DNA of 64,000 nucleotides from Botrimarina hoheduenensis (GTDB lineage Bacteria > Planctomycetota > Planctomycetia > Pirellulales > Lacipirellulaceae), in assembly GCF_007859815.1 (NCBI RefSeq), contig NZ_SJPH01000009.1:1-64000 (forward strand). The letters are read 5' to 3'. Made by a program: the position numbers and the translations under genes. Below the pieces are notes generated by a model that saw only the letters and a program-made list of their open reading frames with translations, was not told where the DNA came from and searched no databases. The number at the start of each line of letters is the position of its first letter. The stretch's first letter is position 1. Below, piece after piece: positions 8,842 to 18,123 of the stretch.

Positions 8842-9074
8842 GTGGCTCCAATGGATTCGTCCTGAGCGACTTCTCGGCGCTTCGGCACTGGCACGGTGAC
8901 CGAACCGGGATAGATTGCCGGTTCGCAGGCCAGCAGCTCGCCGCGTAGGATCGGAAGATCTGCCGGGGCGTCGATCCCCAATCGAACGACCGAACCCTTT
9001 ACGCCGAGCACCCTCAGCAGGATGTGATCGCCGATCCGGATCAGCTCATCGGTTCGTCTGCTTAAAACTAGCAC
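8838..9074 (-). CDS. csrA: Carbon storage regulator CsrA
   Basis: A 78-aa RNA-binding regulator. The start is GTG at 9074, 6 bases after a strong AGGAGGG. The first ~45 residues are canonical CsrA: MLVLSRR, the DELIRIGDHILLRVLGVKG beta strands and VVRLGIDAP with the RNA-contacting R and D region, followed by an expected helix and a longer, divergent tail of ~25 residues. CsrA dimers bind GGA-containing hairpins in mRNA leaders and change translation or decay. It precedes the CsbD and GH130/GT genes, which suggests post-transcriptional control of carbohydrate metabolism, but no target site was established. Confidence 0.93.
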   Translation of the reverse strand: MLVLSRRTDELIRIGDHILLRVLGVKGSVVRLGIDAPADLPILRGELLACEPAIYPGSVTVPVPKRREVAQDESIGAT

Positions 9075-9092
9075 CCGTCCCTCCTTGGCTGG

Positions 9093-9485
9093 TTACTGGA
9101 CAATCCCTAGTCGTGCGCCTGGATAGGCGGACAACAAGCCTCCCAGGCGACGGTCCGTGATGCCCGGGCCGTAAGCCACCCGGAAGCTGACACTTCCCGG
9201 CGCCGAGCCGGAGATAATCGGCTCGCTCGTCTTGAAGACAAACTCTGAACTGAGTGAGGCGAGCAGGGCGAGTGCCGACTCCACTCCGTCAACAACGACA
9301 AGACACGAGTAATCTCCGTCTTGCGACGAGCTATCCCTTGGATTGTCGGCCTTCGTTGGTTGCTCTCTTTGTCTAGCTTCGCTTCGACGGCTTCGCTTTG
9401 GAAGTATCCGCCATTCGCTTGCAGCGCTGTGACACGGACGCGAAGGGCATTCCTTCGGCAAGCTCATAACGCTCAGCACGGACAA
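9093..9485 (-). CDS. Hypothetical protein, start uncertain
   Basis: The C-terminal ~75 residues look protein-like (YSCLVVVDGVESALALLASL, VSFRVAYGPGITDRRLGG), with regular beta/alpha alternation. The first ~50 overlap the gene at 9373-9888 in another frame and are basic and low in complexity. The real start is probably internal, near 9330-9300, but no good ribosome-binding site decides it. The stop is 18 bases before the csrA start. No family recognised. Confidence 0.4.
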   Translation of the reverse strand: MSVLSVMSLPKECPSRPCHSAASEWRILPKRSRRSEARQREQPTKADNPRDSSSQDGDYSCLVVVDGVESALALLASLSSEFVFKTSEPIISGSAPGSVSFRVAYGPGITDRRLGGLLSAYPGARLGIVQ

Positions 9486-9888
9486 ACCAGAAAGCCAACC
9501 CGCCTGTATTGTGCAACGGCTGACCCTCAGCGGCTGGCGCGCGAACCCCCATCGATCCCTTGCGACCGGTCTTCTGCCAGCCTCGCTGCTCCATGATCAT
9601 CCTTACGATGACACCAACCGCTTGTCGCAAGCGTTTCGTTTCGACGGGGTGAACAGCTGCGAAGTAGGCGTCGATCGAGGGGTGCGCCTCAAACTCGCGG
9701 ATCACCCCGGCGAGAGCTGCGCGGTCGTGATGCACCTCCGACTCCTCCATCCTTCGTTGGCGGTCACCATCGCTGAAGAAAGCCAGCACCTCGTCGAGCG
9801 GTTGTGCGGGGTCGTTCAAGACATCGGAGAACGTCCTACCCTGCCGGTCCGCGGCGAAGTTTTCCCGCAAGACGACCACGGCTGACAT
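9373..9888 (-). CDS. Hypothetical cytoplasmic protein (171 aa)
   Basis: The start at 9888 is supported by a CGGAG upstream and by the change from arginine-rich noise to protein-like sequence. The N-terminal half is charged and helical (NDPAQPLDEVLAFFSDGDRQRRMEE). The second half contains GVIVRMIMEQRGWQKTGRKG and NTGGLAFWFVRAERY, which look like a short conserved module. No signal peptide or membrane segment. It is the first gene of the minus-strand run leading to csrA, and it ends in a serine/lysine tail. Function unknown. Confidence 0.6.
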   Translation of the reverse strand: MSAVVVLRENFAADRQGRTFSDVLNDPAQPLDEVLAFFSDGDRQRRMEESEVHHDRAALAGVIREFEAHPSIDAYFAAVHPVETKRLRQAVGVIVRMIMEQRGWQKTGRKGSMGVRAPAAEGQPLHNTGGLAFWFVRAERYELAEGMPFASVSQRCKRMADTSKAKPSKRS

Positions 9889-10098
9889 CCGATCGACTCC
9901 GGCTTGTGAAGACCCCGCCCTAATGTAGATTCCATTATTGTATCTGCACGCGGGCGAATAGCAATCGAGAAAGCTTCGGAATCGTTTGGCGAGTGAGCGC
10001 CAAGACATGAACGGTGTCCTGTAGTGTGGCGTCGCATCCGATCTTCGCCCCCGACGTGGCTTCGCCAAGCAACTGGCGACGAGGCCGAAGGGACAGTC
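9889..10098. other. Upstream region before the IS1182-like element
   Basis: About 210 bases between the head of the minus-strand run and the IS left end. The promoter of the run should lie here, but no clear -10/-35 pair was found. Confidence 0.4.
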
Positions 10099-11618
10099 CC
10101 TAGCTGCCCGTTGAAAAACCGCCTCCATCCGCCGCATGAAGGCGCTAGACTCGCGTCGCCGAAGAATTGAACGCCAGGAGGTCAGCGATGGGGATGCGAC
10201 GACGAGGTCGAGAGCAGCAGGCCGAGCTGTTTGTGACGGCGGACCGGTTGCCGAAGAGCGAGGGGCACGTCTTCTACCGGAAGCTGAACGGGCTGCTCGG
10301 CGAGGCGGGCTTCGACACGTTCGTCGAGGGTCTCTGCGAGCCGTGCTACGCCGACCCGTCGCGAGGCGGCCGGCCGTCGGTCCCGCCGGGGGTCTACTTC
10401 CGGATGCTGGTGGTGGGGTACTTCGAAGGGATCGGGTCGCAGCGGGGCATCGCCTGGCGGTGCGCGGACAGCCTGTCGCTGCGGGGGTTCTTGGGCGTGC
10501 CGCTGACCGAGAGCACGCCGGACCATTCCTCGCTGACGCGGATCCGCGACCGCCTTTCGATCGAGATTCACACGCGGGTATTCCAGTTCGTGCTCGCCCT
10601 GGCGAAGGAGCAGGGCCTGCTGAAGGGGAAGACGGTGGCGGTCGACTCGACGACGCTCGAGGCGGACGCGGCGATGAAGAGCATCGTCCGCAGAGACTCG
10701 GGTGAGGACTGGAAGGAGTACCTCCGGCGGCTGATGCAGGAAGAGGGGCTGAGCGAGGAGGACGATGAGCCGAGCGACGAGGACCTCCGCCGGTTCGACA
10801 AGCAGCGTAAGAACAAGCGGGTCTCGAACGAGGAGTGGTTCAGCCCGACCGACCCCGACGCTCGGATCGCGAAGCTGAAGGACGGCCGGACGCACCTGGC
10901 CTACAAGGCCGAGCACGTGGTGGATATCGACACGGAGTTGATCCTCGCGGCGGAGGTTTACCACGCCGACCACAGCGACCAACAGACGCTGGCCGACAGC
11001 GTGATGGAGGCGGTCGAGAACACGAAGCAAGCCAAGAGCGACCAGGAGATCGAAGAGGTGGTGGCTGACAAAGGCCACTCCCAGAAAACACAGGCACTCG
11101 GCCGCGCAGTTGGAGTTGGTCAATTCACTCAACTTCCGCACCTACATCCCGGAGCCGAAACAACGGGGCAAGTCGCGGCTGAGCGAGAAGCCCTTCGAGC
11201 AGCAGCAGGCGGTGAGGGCCAACCGTCGAAGAACGAAGACCGCCAAGAACAAGCGGCTGCAGCGATTGCGATCGGAGCGGGCCGAACGATCGTTCGCCCA
11301 CGTTTGTGAGACGGGCGGCTCGCGACGCACGTGGCTGCACGGCATCGAGAAGGTCCGCAAGCGGCTGCTCACGTCGGCGATGACGCGGAACCTGGGCCTG
11401 GTGATGCGTCGGCTGCTGGGCATGGGCACGCCAAGGGGCCTGCAGAAGCCCAGGCCGCTTGCTGCGCTTGCGTGGCTCGCCCAGATCGCCACGCGGCGGC
11501 TCATCGCCCTCCTACCGCCGCCGTGGCGTTGCCCACAGAAAACAGCAAACAATCGAAGAATCGACACCGCTCCATTCGCGATCGCCGCTTGAACCCGATA
11601 GTTCAACGGGCGGCTAGG
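10099..11618 (+). mobile_element. IS1182-like insertion sequence (1.52 kb, decayed)
   Basis: A 17-bp terminal inverted repeat, CCTAGCTGCCCGTTGAA at 10099-10115 and its complement with one change at 11602-11618, encloses a single frameshifted transposase gene. No target duplication is evident at the flanks. Size and transposase type fit the IS1182 group. Confidence 0.75.
10188..11592 (+). pseudogene. Frameshifted IS1182-type transposase
   Basis: Starts at ATG 10188 with AGGAGG six bases upstream. The frame from 10188 carries the N-terminal domain and the DDE-fold start (GKTVAVDSTTLEADAAMKSI, then THLAYKAEHVVDIDTELILAAEV and VVADKGHSQKT). At about 11085-11110 the homology jumps to another frame, starting LVNSLNFRTYIPEPKQ and ending with the ERSFAHVCETGG ... 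LLTSAMTRNLGLVMRRLLG segment typical of these transposases. The expected KGYHS motif is also short by a residue. Several small indels therefore inactivate the gene. The final ~40 residues look unlike the family. Confidence 0.8.
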
Positions 11619-12166
11619 TCGCACTGCGCGACCTTGGCAGCTGTGATTTGCATTGAGTGCGTAGCTGCCGAGGTTGCCTCACCCGCGGTGCTCAAATCGA
11701 GCGACGAACCTGCTGAGGTGCCATCGCCGAAGGTAGACCGCTGCGACTTCGCGGTCTGGCTGAGCCGCTGGTGGTGGTCCAACTTCGGCAACTTGGCCCG
11801 AGCCGAATTCAGAAGGAAGCAATGTCCACCGACGCGGGCTAAGGGGATAGTCAAAACTGCTGAGAACGATCAAAACTCCGCAGGTTTGGCGGATGTCGAA
11901 AACCGGTAAGTAGTATACGGACGACGCTCACTAGCTTCCCCGGTGAGTCGAACCTCCGTTCGGCGAGCCGGCGTTGCTCGTTCGCCGACATTTCTGGGCC
12001 TGCAACTTGGCTGAATCGGCGCCGTGAAAGGGTGGAGAAGGGTCGCGACGTCTCTTAGAATGCCATCTTTCTTAGAATGAGTGCGGCTAGGAAACGGCCG
12101 ACCTTCGCAGGTTGCTCATCGCCATCCATCTGTTGCCCCACGCCATTCGAGAATCGGCCTAACGCT
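11619..12166. other. Intergenic region with degenerate dispersed-repeat units
   Basis: Gene-free stretch before the secretion operon. It contains reiterated, imperfect units such as CTGCCGAGGTTGCCTCACC, CCTGCTGAGGTGCCATCGCC and GACTTCGCGGTCTGGCTGAG that recur in other intergenic regions here. No RNA gene seen. A promoter for the downstream operon is expected but not obvious. Confidence 0.45.
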
Positions 12167-13294
12167 ATGACATGGCCCTCGAATGCGCCGGAACTCGTCC
12201 AAGTCTTGCTCGAGCAGACTCTCTCGAAAGGGGCGAGTGACCTGCACCTGACGCCAACGCCCGAGGGGCTTGTAGCCGAGTGGCGGATCGACGGCGTCAT
12301 GCAAACGATCGTGACATTTCCGCCTTCGATCGGCCCGAATATCGTGTCGCGATTGAAGGTGCTGTCTGGTCTGTTGACGTATGAAACCAACAAGCCGCAA
12401 GAAGGACGCCTCCGCCTCGAAGGGCTGGGCAGACCGATGCGCCTCAGCACACTGCCGACGGTTTTCGGCGAGCGAATCGTCGCGCGAGTCATGTCGGAAG
12501 ACGCCGGGGAACTTGCGACGCTGAGTGGTATGGGGATGCCGGTGGACGTAGCGCGAGTCCTTGAGCGATCTCTGGCTCAAACGAGCGGGGCGGTGCTGTT
12601 TGTCGGTCCGTCTGGCGCCGGGAAAACGACGACGGCTTACGCTAGTTTGCGTACGATCCGCGAGCAGTCGGCTGGCGGTCGGAGTGTGGTCTCGCTCGAA
12701 GACCCCGTCGAGGTGATTGTGCCCGGCGTCGCACAATCGCAGGCCAATCCCCATGCAGGCTTCGACATGCATGCCGGCCTTCGGGCAATTGTCCGGCAAG
12801 ACCCGGAAGTCATCTATGTCGGCGAGATCCGCGATTCCGAGACGGCGCACATCGCTTTTCAAGCGGCGGTTACCGGACAGTTGGTAGTCACGACCTTCCA
12901 CGCCAACGATGCGGCGACGGCCATCACCCGGCTGCTCGACATGGGAGCGCCGGCGTACATGATTCGGTCCGCGACTCGGGCAATCGTCGCCCAGCGTTTG
13001 CTCCGTCGACTCTGCACCGAGTGCCGGCGTGCCGCGACACACAGTAATTGCCAGGCCTGCGGAGGGATTGGGTACCGGGGACGTGTCGTCGTTGCCGAAG
13101 CGGTCGACCTCACGACATCGACACTCGCTGACTCAATTCATCCCGGATACGATCGGGTACAGTTCGCGAAGGAACTCCAAGATCGCCAAGTCGCTTGCCT
13201 ACGTTCGCAGGCCGCCGACCTCGTCTCTGCCGGGGTCACGGATCAGCTCGAGGTCGATCGCGTATTAGGGTGGAACGAACGCGCTGGCGCGTAG
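12167..13294 (+). CDS. gspE: GspE/PilB-type secretion ATPase
   Basis: A hexameric AAA+-like motor that powers assembly of pseudopili in type II secretion or type IV pilus systems. With the start at 12167 the protein has 375 aa: Walker A GPSGAGKTTT near residues 147-156, Asp box and Walker B VIYVGEIRD at 215-223, the His box TFHAND, and a zinc knuckle CxxC...CxxC at 283-298. It is shorter than a full GspE because the N-terminal XcpR domain is reduced. An upstream ATG at 12077 would add 30 poorly conserved residues; neither start has a strong ribosome-binding site. It heads an eight-gene operon of GspF-like proteins and pseudopilins. Confidence 0.9.
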   Translation: MTWPSNAPELVQVLLEQTLSKGASDLHLTPTPEGLVAEWRIDGVMQTIVTFPPSIGPNIVSRLKVLSGLLTYETNKPQEGRLRLEGLGRPMRLSTLPTVFGERIVARVMSEDAGELATLSGMGMPVDVARVLERSLAQTSGAVLFVGPSGAGKTTTAYASLRTIREQSAGGRSVVSLEDPVEVIVPGVAQSQANPHAGFDMHAGLRAIVRQDPEVIYVGEIRDSETAHIAFQAAVTGQLVVTTFHANDAATAITRLLDMGAPAYMIRSATRAIVAQRLLRRLCTECRRAATHSNCQACGGIGYRGRVVVAEAVDLTTSTLADSIHPGYDRVQFAKELQDRQVACLRSQAADLVSAGVTDQLEVDRVLGWNERAGA

Positions 13295-13330
13295 CCCGGC
13301 GTTGTCCTTGTCTGGTGGAGCGGGATAGCA

Positions 13331-14368
13331 ATGATGCCGAAGCGCGCGACTCTCGAAGAGCTGATCGCAGTGAACGCAGAGATTTTAGCTCTCACACGAG
13401 GTGGGCTGCCGCTCGCCCCGACGCTTACGCAAGCCGCCGGCATGTTGAAGGGCGCCGACTCGATAACGACCCGGCTGGGAGAGAGGATCCAATCGGGTCA
13501 GACTCTCGGCGAGGCAATTGAGGCCGACGGCGCTCTACCCCGCTATTACGCCGCGTTGGTGCGAGCCGGTGAGGCTTGCGGCCAATTACCCGCGGCGTTG
13601 CAAGAACTGAGCGATGCGCTGACACGCTCGCTGCAACTGCGGCGCACTTGTGTAATGGCGGCCGTCTACCCGGTGTTCGTGGCCGTCGCCGCGTGGACTC
13701 TCTTGCTGTTCGCTAGCCAATCGTTGCTGCCCGAGTACGACTGGATCACCGCGTCGCCTAGCGGCAATCCCGACGCCGAGTCGCGGCGCGTGGTGATGGG
13801 GGCATTCCTCTACGGCGTGCCCCTCCTCTTAGGCGCGTTAGTGCTGTGGGTTGTGGCGCGAGGTGGTCCCGATGGAGGAGTATTGGCGGCGCCATTGGGC
13901 TCCGCCGCCAATCTGCCCGGCGTGCGGAACGTCCTCAGGCTGACGGCAGCCTCCACCTACTGCCGACTGCTGACACTGATGTTAAAGCAACGAACATCCT
14001 TGCCGGTCGCGTTAGAGCTCGCCGCCGAGGCGACAGGATGGCCACGGTATGTAGGGCCTTCTAAACGGCTCGCCGAGGCGATCCGTCAAGGAAACGCGGT
14101 TAGCGACGAAGGCGATGCGTTGAAGCAGCTGCCACCCCTTGTTCGCTCGGCCGTGGCGATGCAAGGAGACGCCGCCGTCTTAAGCGAGGCGATCGACCAA
14201 GCCGCCTCGTCTTACGAAGAGCGAGCTTCGTTGGCGGCCGACACCACCGCCGTTATGCTGCCAGTAATCTCTTCAGCTGTTCTTGGTGGAAGCGCGGTAG
14301 TAATCTACGCGGTATTAATGCTCTGGCCGTACATCCAATCGTTGAAAGAGATGGCGGGGTGGTTTTAA
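13331..14368 (+). CDS. gspF: GspF-like inner-membrane platform protein, copy 1
   Basis: 345 aa with two T2SF helical domains, one before the first membrane segment (GEAIEADGALPRYYAALVRAGEACGQLPAAL) and one in the second half. Membrane segments fall around residues ~110-130, ~160-180 and ~310-335. GspF anchors the ATPase to the inner membrane and acts as the rotating platform for pseudopilin assembly. The first of three consecutive GspF-type genes, which is unusual because most systems have one. Second-domain conservation is weaker (LPPLVRSAVAMQGDAAVLSEAI). Confidence 0.82.
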   Translation: MMPKRATLEELIAVNAEILALTRGGLPLAPTLTQAAGMLKGADSITTRLGERIQSGQTLGEAIEADGALPRYYAALVRAGEACGQLPAALQELSDALTRSLQLRRTCVMAAVYPVFVAVAAWTLLLFASQSLLPEYDWITASPSGNPDAESRRVVMGAFLYGVPLLLGALVLWVVARGGPDGGVLAAPLGSAANLPGVRNVLRLTAASTYCRLLTLMLKQRTSLPVALELAAEATGWPRYVGPSKRLAEAIRQGNAVSDEGDALKQLPPLVRSAVAMQGDAAVLSEAIDQAASSYEERASLAADTTAVMLPVISSAVLGGSAVVIYAVLMLWPYIQSLKEMAGWF

Positions 14369-14401
14369 CGTTCGGCATCGGCCCCTCTACGAAGGCCCCG
14401 T

Positions 14402-15457
14402 GTGTTTCCGTCTGAAGACACCTCGATCGATCGACCCGCCAACGACGGCGCCCGGGTGACGCCCGCCGCTCAGATCGCGTTGGGAACCGAGTGGCAGTTG
14501 CCGCTGCCCGCGATGCTGCGCGCACTCGGGGAAGAGCGTGGCGGCCGTGTGGGCGTTGCGATTGAATTGCTTGCCGATGAGCTCGATGGCGGCCGCTCGC
14601 TGAAAGCCGCCCTCGCGGAGGTTTCACCGCGCTTTCCGACGAGCCTCCGCAAGCAATTGCAGATGGTCGCTGAAGCGGGTGGGGATCTATCAACGGTGCT
14701 GCCGGCCTTGTCGAACGTCGTCACCAGTGAACGCCAATTACGGAGCCGTCTGTTTGCGATCTTCACCTACCCGCTGCTCGTATCGACGATGCTGGTGGGG
14801 GTCGTCCTCTTTTCATCTTGGGTTCTTGTCCCTGAATTCGCCTCGATGTACGGCAGTTTCGGGCTCCAGCTCCCGGCGGCTACCGAGTTCTTCTTCTGGT
14901 TTGGCCGCTGGGCTCCGCTCACCATCTTACTTATCGGGCTGACAGTAGCCGGACTCTTCGTGATGGCAATGACGCCGGGGTTGGCTCGCTACGTGCATTG
15001 GTTCGTTGGCAGCTTGCCCTTTATTGGTCCTCTGTGGACCTACGAAGGCCATGCTTCGCTCGCCAGAATGCTGGCGGCCTACACCAAGGCGCGTCTTCCG
15101 CTGGGCGAATCGTTGCGTTGCGTCGCGGCGGGATTGGTCGATCAAAATCTAGCCACGGCGGCGCAGCAAGTCGCGCGACGTTGCGACGAAGGCAAAAGTC
15201 TCGCCGATGCGATGAGTGCGTCGCGTCACTTCGAAAGGGATTTGGTCGGGCAAATCCGAGAGGGCGAAGAAAGCAGTGTCCTGCCCGACGCCTTGGAGTC
15301 AGCTGCGTCGAACTATTCGGCCCACGCACGACGACAACTGGAATTTCTCTCTTCCACGCTTCCCCCCCTCATGATCTTGCTAGTGGGTGGGTTTCTCATG
15401 CTGTTCGTCCACGCGATCTTCTTGCCGATGGTCAAGTTGATCGAAGGGCTTTCCTGA
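14402..15457 (+). CDS. gspF: GspF-like inner-membrane platform protein, copy 2
   Basis: 351 aa starting at GTG 14402. The T2SF signature is clear in both halves: PTSLRKQLQMVAEAGGDLSTVLPAL, then SLADAMSASRHFERDLVGQIREGEESSVLPDALE. Three membrane segments (LFAIFTYPLLVSTMLVGVVLF, ILLIGLTVAGLFVMAM and LPPLMILLVGGFLMLFVHAI) fit the GspF/PilC topology. The C-terminal FLPMVKLIEGLS is nearly repeated in the next gene (VPLVKLINGLA), which argues that the two arose by duplication. Translation should be coupled across the 33-base gap after copy 1. Confidence 0.87.
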   Translation: MFPSEDTSIDRPANDGARVTPAAQIALGTEWQLPLPAMLRALGEERGGRVGVAIELLADELDGGRSLKAALAEVSPRFPTSLRKQLQMVAEAGGDLSTVLPALSNVVTSERQLRSRLFAIFTYPLLVSTMLVGVVLFSSWVLVPEFASMYGSFGLQLPAATEFFFWFGRWAPLTILLIGLTVAGLFVMAMTPGLARYVHWFVGSLPFIGPLWTYEGHASLARMLAAYTKARLPLGESLRCVAAGLVDQNLATAAQQVARRCDEGKSLADAMSASRHFERDLVGQIREGEESSVLPDALESAASNYSAHARRQLEFLSSTLPPLMILLVGGFLMLFVHAIFLPMVKLIEGLS

Positions 15458-15470
15458 ATCGCCGGCTGCT

Positions 15471-16754
15471 TTGGACATCAATCCGCTAACCATCGTTTTC
15501 GCAACGCTCGCCATCGGCTTGGCGATCCGGTTCCTGCTGTGCCTTACGTACGGAGCACGCGGTCCCGAACGGCGGGACCCAGTGTACTCGCTATTCCGCG
15601 TCATCAGCTGGTTGCTGCTGATCCCGCTTGCTTGCGTGCTCGCGGTGTTGTCGCTGTTTTGGGGGGTCGTCCCCGTGTTTGTCGTGTGGTACTCAGGGCT
15701 CGAGATGACGCTGGCGAAGCGATCGCAAATGCGTCAAGAAGCGTGGTCGATCGTCACCCGAGCGATGGCCGCCAACCTCCCCGTTGGGCCCGCTTTGCAA
15801 GGGCGCCTCGAACGTTTTCGCGGGCCGGTCCGCCGACGCCTGCGGCGATTCGTCAAGGACCTTGCGAAGGGAACGGAGTTGCCCGTCGCTATCGGCAAGA
15901 ACGCAAGAGCGTTCCCGCCGATGGCGCAGGCCTACGCCGCCTTGGCGGCCGACGGGGGACTGCCGATCTCGGTCGTGGCGGGTCTTGAGCCGGTAGAGGA
16001 TCAACGCTCGCAAGTGTGGGGCCTCACCCGCCGCTTCAGCTATCTGGCATGGGTGACCTTGCTGATGATCGGCATCCTGACCTGCATCTTCGTGGCGATC
16101 GTCCCGTCCTTCGAAGCGATCTTCGAAGAGATCTTCGTCGATATCGGGTTAGAACTGCCAGCAATCAGCCTTTCACTGTTTGGACTATATCAGTTTCCGT
16201 TCGCCGAGTTATTGGTCAGTCTCATTTCGTTGACGCTGGTTCTCGTCGGACTTCTCGTCGTGGTCGTCATGCTCTGCTACGCAGTCGACCTACCCGCCTT
16301 AGGACTGTTAACCGACTACCTCTTTAGTGCTTGGCGTCGGGCCGATGTCCTGCGGCTCTTGGCGAAGGTGATAGAATGCCGAATGCCGCTACCCGATGCG
16401 ATCAAACGGTTCGCGCAAGGTACGCCGAGGTACCCCATTCGCTTCATCGCCCATCGTCTCCGCCAATGCCACGACGAGATAGATGGTGGCGCCGACTGGT
16501 TGATTTCACTCGAACGGGCGGACTTAATCGATCCGGTTGAAAGAGACCTACTGCGGGCTGCTCAATCAGCCGGCAACACCGCCTGGGCATTGCGGTCCAT
16601 AGCCGACCGTCGCGTCGCCAAGGCCGCGTTTCGATGGGAGGCGTGGCAACAGATCGTGTTCACACTTGCGATAGTCTTGTTCGGTCTCATTGTCGGTTGG
16701 ATTTGCATCGCGCTGTTCGTGCCGCTCGTCAAGCTAATCAACGGACTCGCTTGA
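15471..16754 (+). CDS. gspF: GspF-like inner-membrane platform protein, copy 3
   Basis: 427 aa from a TTG start at 15471, longer than its two relatives because it carries extra N-terminal membrane helices (LTIVFATLAIGLAIRFLLCL and VISWLLLIPLACVLAVLSLF). The T2SF-like helical domains surround residues ~85-190 and ~290-370. The distal part has the usual FVAIVPSFEAIFEEIFVDIGLELP loop and a final FTLAIVLFGLIVGWICIALFVPLVKLINGLA segment. The TTG has no strong ribosome-binding site, so translation may depend on coupling to copy 2. It may be a specialised platform subunit. Confidence 0.8.
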   Translation: MDINPLTIVFATLAIGLAIRFLLCLTYGARGPERRDPVYSLFRVISWLLLIPLACVLAVLSLFWGVVPVFVVWYSGLEMTLAKRSQMRQEAWSIVTRAMAANLPVGPALQGRLERFRGPVRRRLRRFVKDLAKGTELPVAIGKNARAFPPMAQAYAALAADGGLPISVVAGLEPVEDQRSQVWGLTRRFSYLAWVTLLMIGILTCIFVAIVPSFEAIFEEIFVDIGLELPAISLSLFGLYQFPFAELLVSLISLTLVLVGLLVVVVMLCYAVDLPALGLLTDYLFSAWRRADVLRLLAKVIECRMPLPDAIKRFAQGTPRYPIRFIAHRLRQCHDEIDGGADWLISLERADLIDPVERDLLRAAQSAGNTAWALRSIADRRVAKAAFRWEAWQQIVFTLAIVLFGLIVGWICIALFVPLVKLINGLA

Positions 16755-17188
16755 TGTTCCATCACTCCAGAGATCACACGTCGCGAAGCCGCAAGGGGTC
16801 GCTCCTCTTGGAGTGCGTCGCGGGGCTGGCGGCGTTGGGCATCGCCCTGGTTGTGATCAGCCGCACGACTCAGACAATCGACCGCCAGTGGCGTCTGACG
16901 ACGCAAGAGCGGCTCGCCGCCGAAACGCTCGACAATGCAATGGAACTCGCCGTCGCACTCGACTGGAGCGACATCACTGCCGAGAGGTTAGCCGACATCC
17001 AGCCATCGCCGCATGCCGTAGCGAGGCTGCATCGATGGACCCTATCCGCCGAGGTAGCAGAGGAAGCCACTCCAACCACCGGCAAACGCCTGCAATTCGT
17101 TCTCACTTGGCAACCAACGCCAGCAGCCGAACCCCTTCGCCGAAGCTTGACGACTTGGGTCTATCCCCTAGAGGGGGTCGAGCCATGA
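16754..17188 (+). CDS. Minor pseudopilin-like protein (GspI/GspH position)
   Basis: 144 aa starting at an ATG that shares one base with the previous stop (TGATG). A basic N-terminus (HTSRSRKG) is followed by one hydrophobic helix, SLLLECVAGLAALGIALVVI, with E at the +5 position expected of type IV pilin-like proteins after the G of the cleavage site. The rest is a small globular domain with a beta-strand end. By position it corresponds to a minor pseudopilin. The cleavage site K-G/S-L-L-L-E is atypical because the usual F at +1 is replaced. Confidence 0.68.
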   Translation: MFHHSRDHTSRSRKGSLLLECVAGLAALGIALVVISRTTQTIDRQWRLTTQERLAAETLDNAMELAVALDWSDITAERLADIQPSPHAVARLHRWTLSAEVAEEATPTTGKRLQFVLTWQPTPAAEPLRRSLTTWVYPLEGVEP

Positions 17189-17694
17189 TACGCACCGTCC
17201 AATCTCGCCGTCGCGGCAGCACCAGCGTCGTCGAACTCGTCGTCGTCATCTTCCTGGTTACCATCGCGTTCGGACTGGTGGGCAACGGGCTCGCAAGCCT
17301 CGCCCGCGTTGATCGCCGATTCGATAGAGTCAGCGCGGAGTTAGGCGACCTCGAGCGCCTCGCCGCGCGCCTCCGGACCGATGTCCGAGCCGCCGAAGAA
17401 GCTCGCTTCGAAGCGCCTACGCTGAGCCTTACTTTGCCGAACGGAGAGAGCATCACTTACATCCCTCAGGCGGGCCGATGGGAGAGACGTTCGGACGGAA
17501 AGTCAGCCTACTTTCGACTACCTACCGACGTGGGATGGTCCGTGTCGAGTGATCGGCTGGACGATGAGGGAGTCCTCGAGCTGAACTTCTACCGGTCACA
17601 GCCAACTGACGGCGAAGCTAAGCCGGTCTTTAGAACTCTCGTCGCGGAACTGAATCGTAACGCCCGTCTTCGGATCGCGAGGGACTCGGAATGA
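17185..17694 (+). CDS. Minor pseudopilin-like protein (GspJ position)
   Basis: 169 aa with a prepilin-like N-terminus (RRRGSTSVVELVVVIFLVTIAFGLVG), again with a hydrophobic helix and E at +5 after a G-S cleavage point. The soluble part is rich in beta strands (LSLTLPNGESITYIPQAGRWERR), as in GspJ-like subunits. ATG at 17185 overlaps the previous stop in ATGA, and its own stop overlaps the next start. Assignment to GspJ is by order and size, not by decisive motifs. Confidence 0.68.
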   Translation: MIRTVQSRRRGSTSVVELVVVIFLVTIAFGLVGNGLASLARVDRRFDRVSAELGDLERLAARLRTDVRAAEEARFEAPTLSLTLPNGESITYIPQAGRWERRSDGKSAYFRLPTDVGWSVSSDRLDDEGVLELNFYRSQPTDGEAKPVFRTLVAELNRNARLRIARDSE

Positions 17695-18089
17695 GACAGC
17701 AACGTCGTTCGAAGCTCGCCCAGCGGCCCGGGTTCGTCATGATCGCGGTCCTCGTGCTGCTCGTGGTCACGGCCGCCCTCGCAACGGGCTGGACAACGAG
17801 CGTTCTTCAGGGGCGTCGTCAGGCGCGGCTTGAGCTTAAGCAACGGCAAGCCGAGCGGCTTGCCGAGGCCGCCGTCGCCCGCGCAGTCGCTCGATTGTAC
17901 GCCGAGCCCGATTACGTCGGCGAAGTTTGGCAGGTTAGCGCCGTCCAGCTTGGTCAAGAATACGGCGCGGAAGTGCAGATCACCATCGACGCGACCGATA
18001 GTGGCGACGCGCAGCGTGTCATCGCCCAGGTCGCGTTGTCCCCCATCGCCGATTCTCCTGTCCGCCACACGGTATCGCACCGCTTTTGA
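17691..18089 (+). CDS. Minor pseudopilin-like protein (GspK-like N-terminus)
   Basis: 132 aa. The first ~60 residues resemble the GspK start: basic residues, PGFVMIAVLVLLVVTAALATGW, then a helix QGRRQARLELKQRQAERLAEAAVARAVARL. It lacks the large globular insertion of true GspK, so it is much shorter than the family. The +5 acidic residue is missing, as is normal in GspK. ATGA overlap with the preceding gene. Confidence 0.65.
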   Translation: MRQQRRSKLAQRPGFVMIAVLVLLVVTAALATGWTTSVLQGRRQARLELKQRQAERLAEAAVARAVARLYAEPDYVGEVWQVSAVQLGQEYGAEVQITIDATDSGDAQRVIAQVALSPIADSPVRHTVSHRF

Positions 18090-18123
18090 ACTGCGGTTCA
18101 CCTTCAACAAGAAACGAGTCGCC

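Noticed and set aside
10182..11141. A 319-aa open frame opposite the IS1182-like transposase
   Set aside because: Antisense shadow; the plus strand carries clear transposase motifs.
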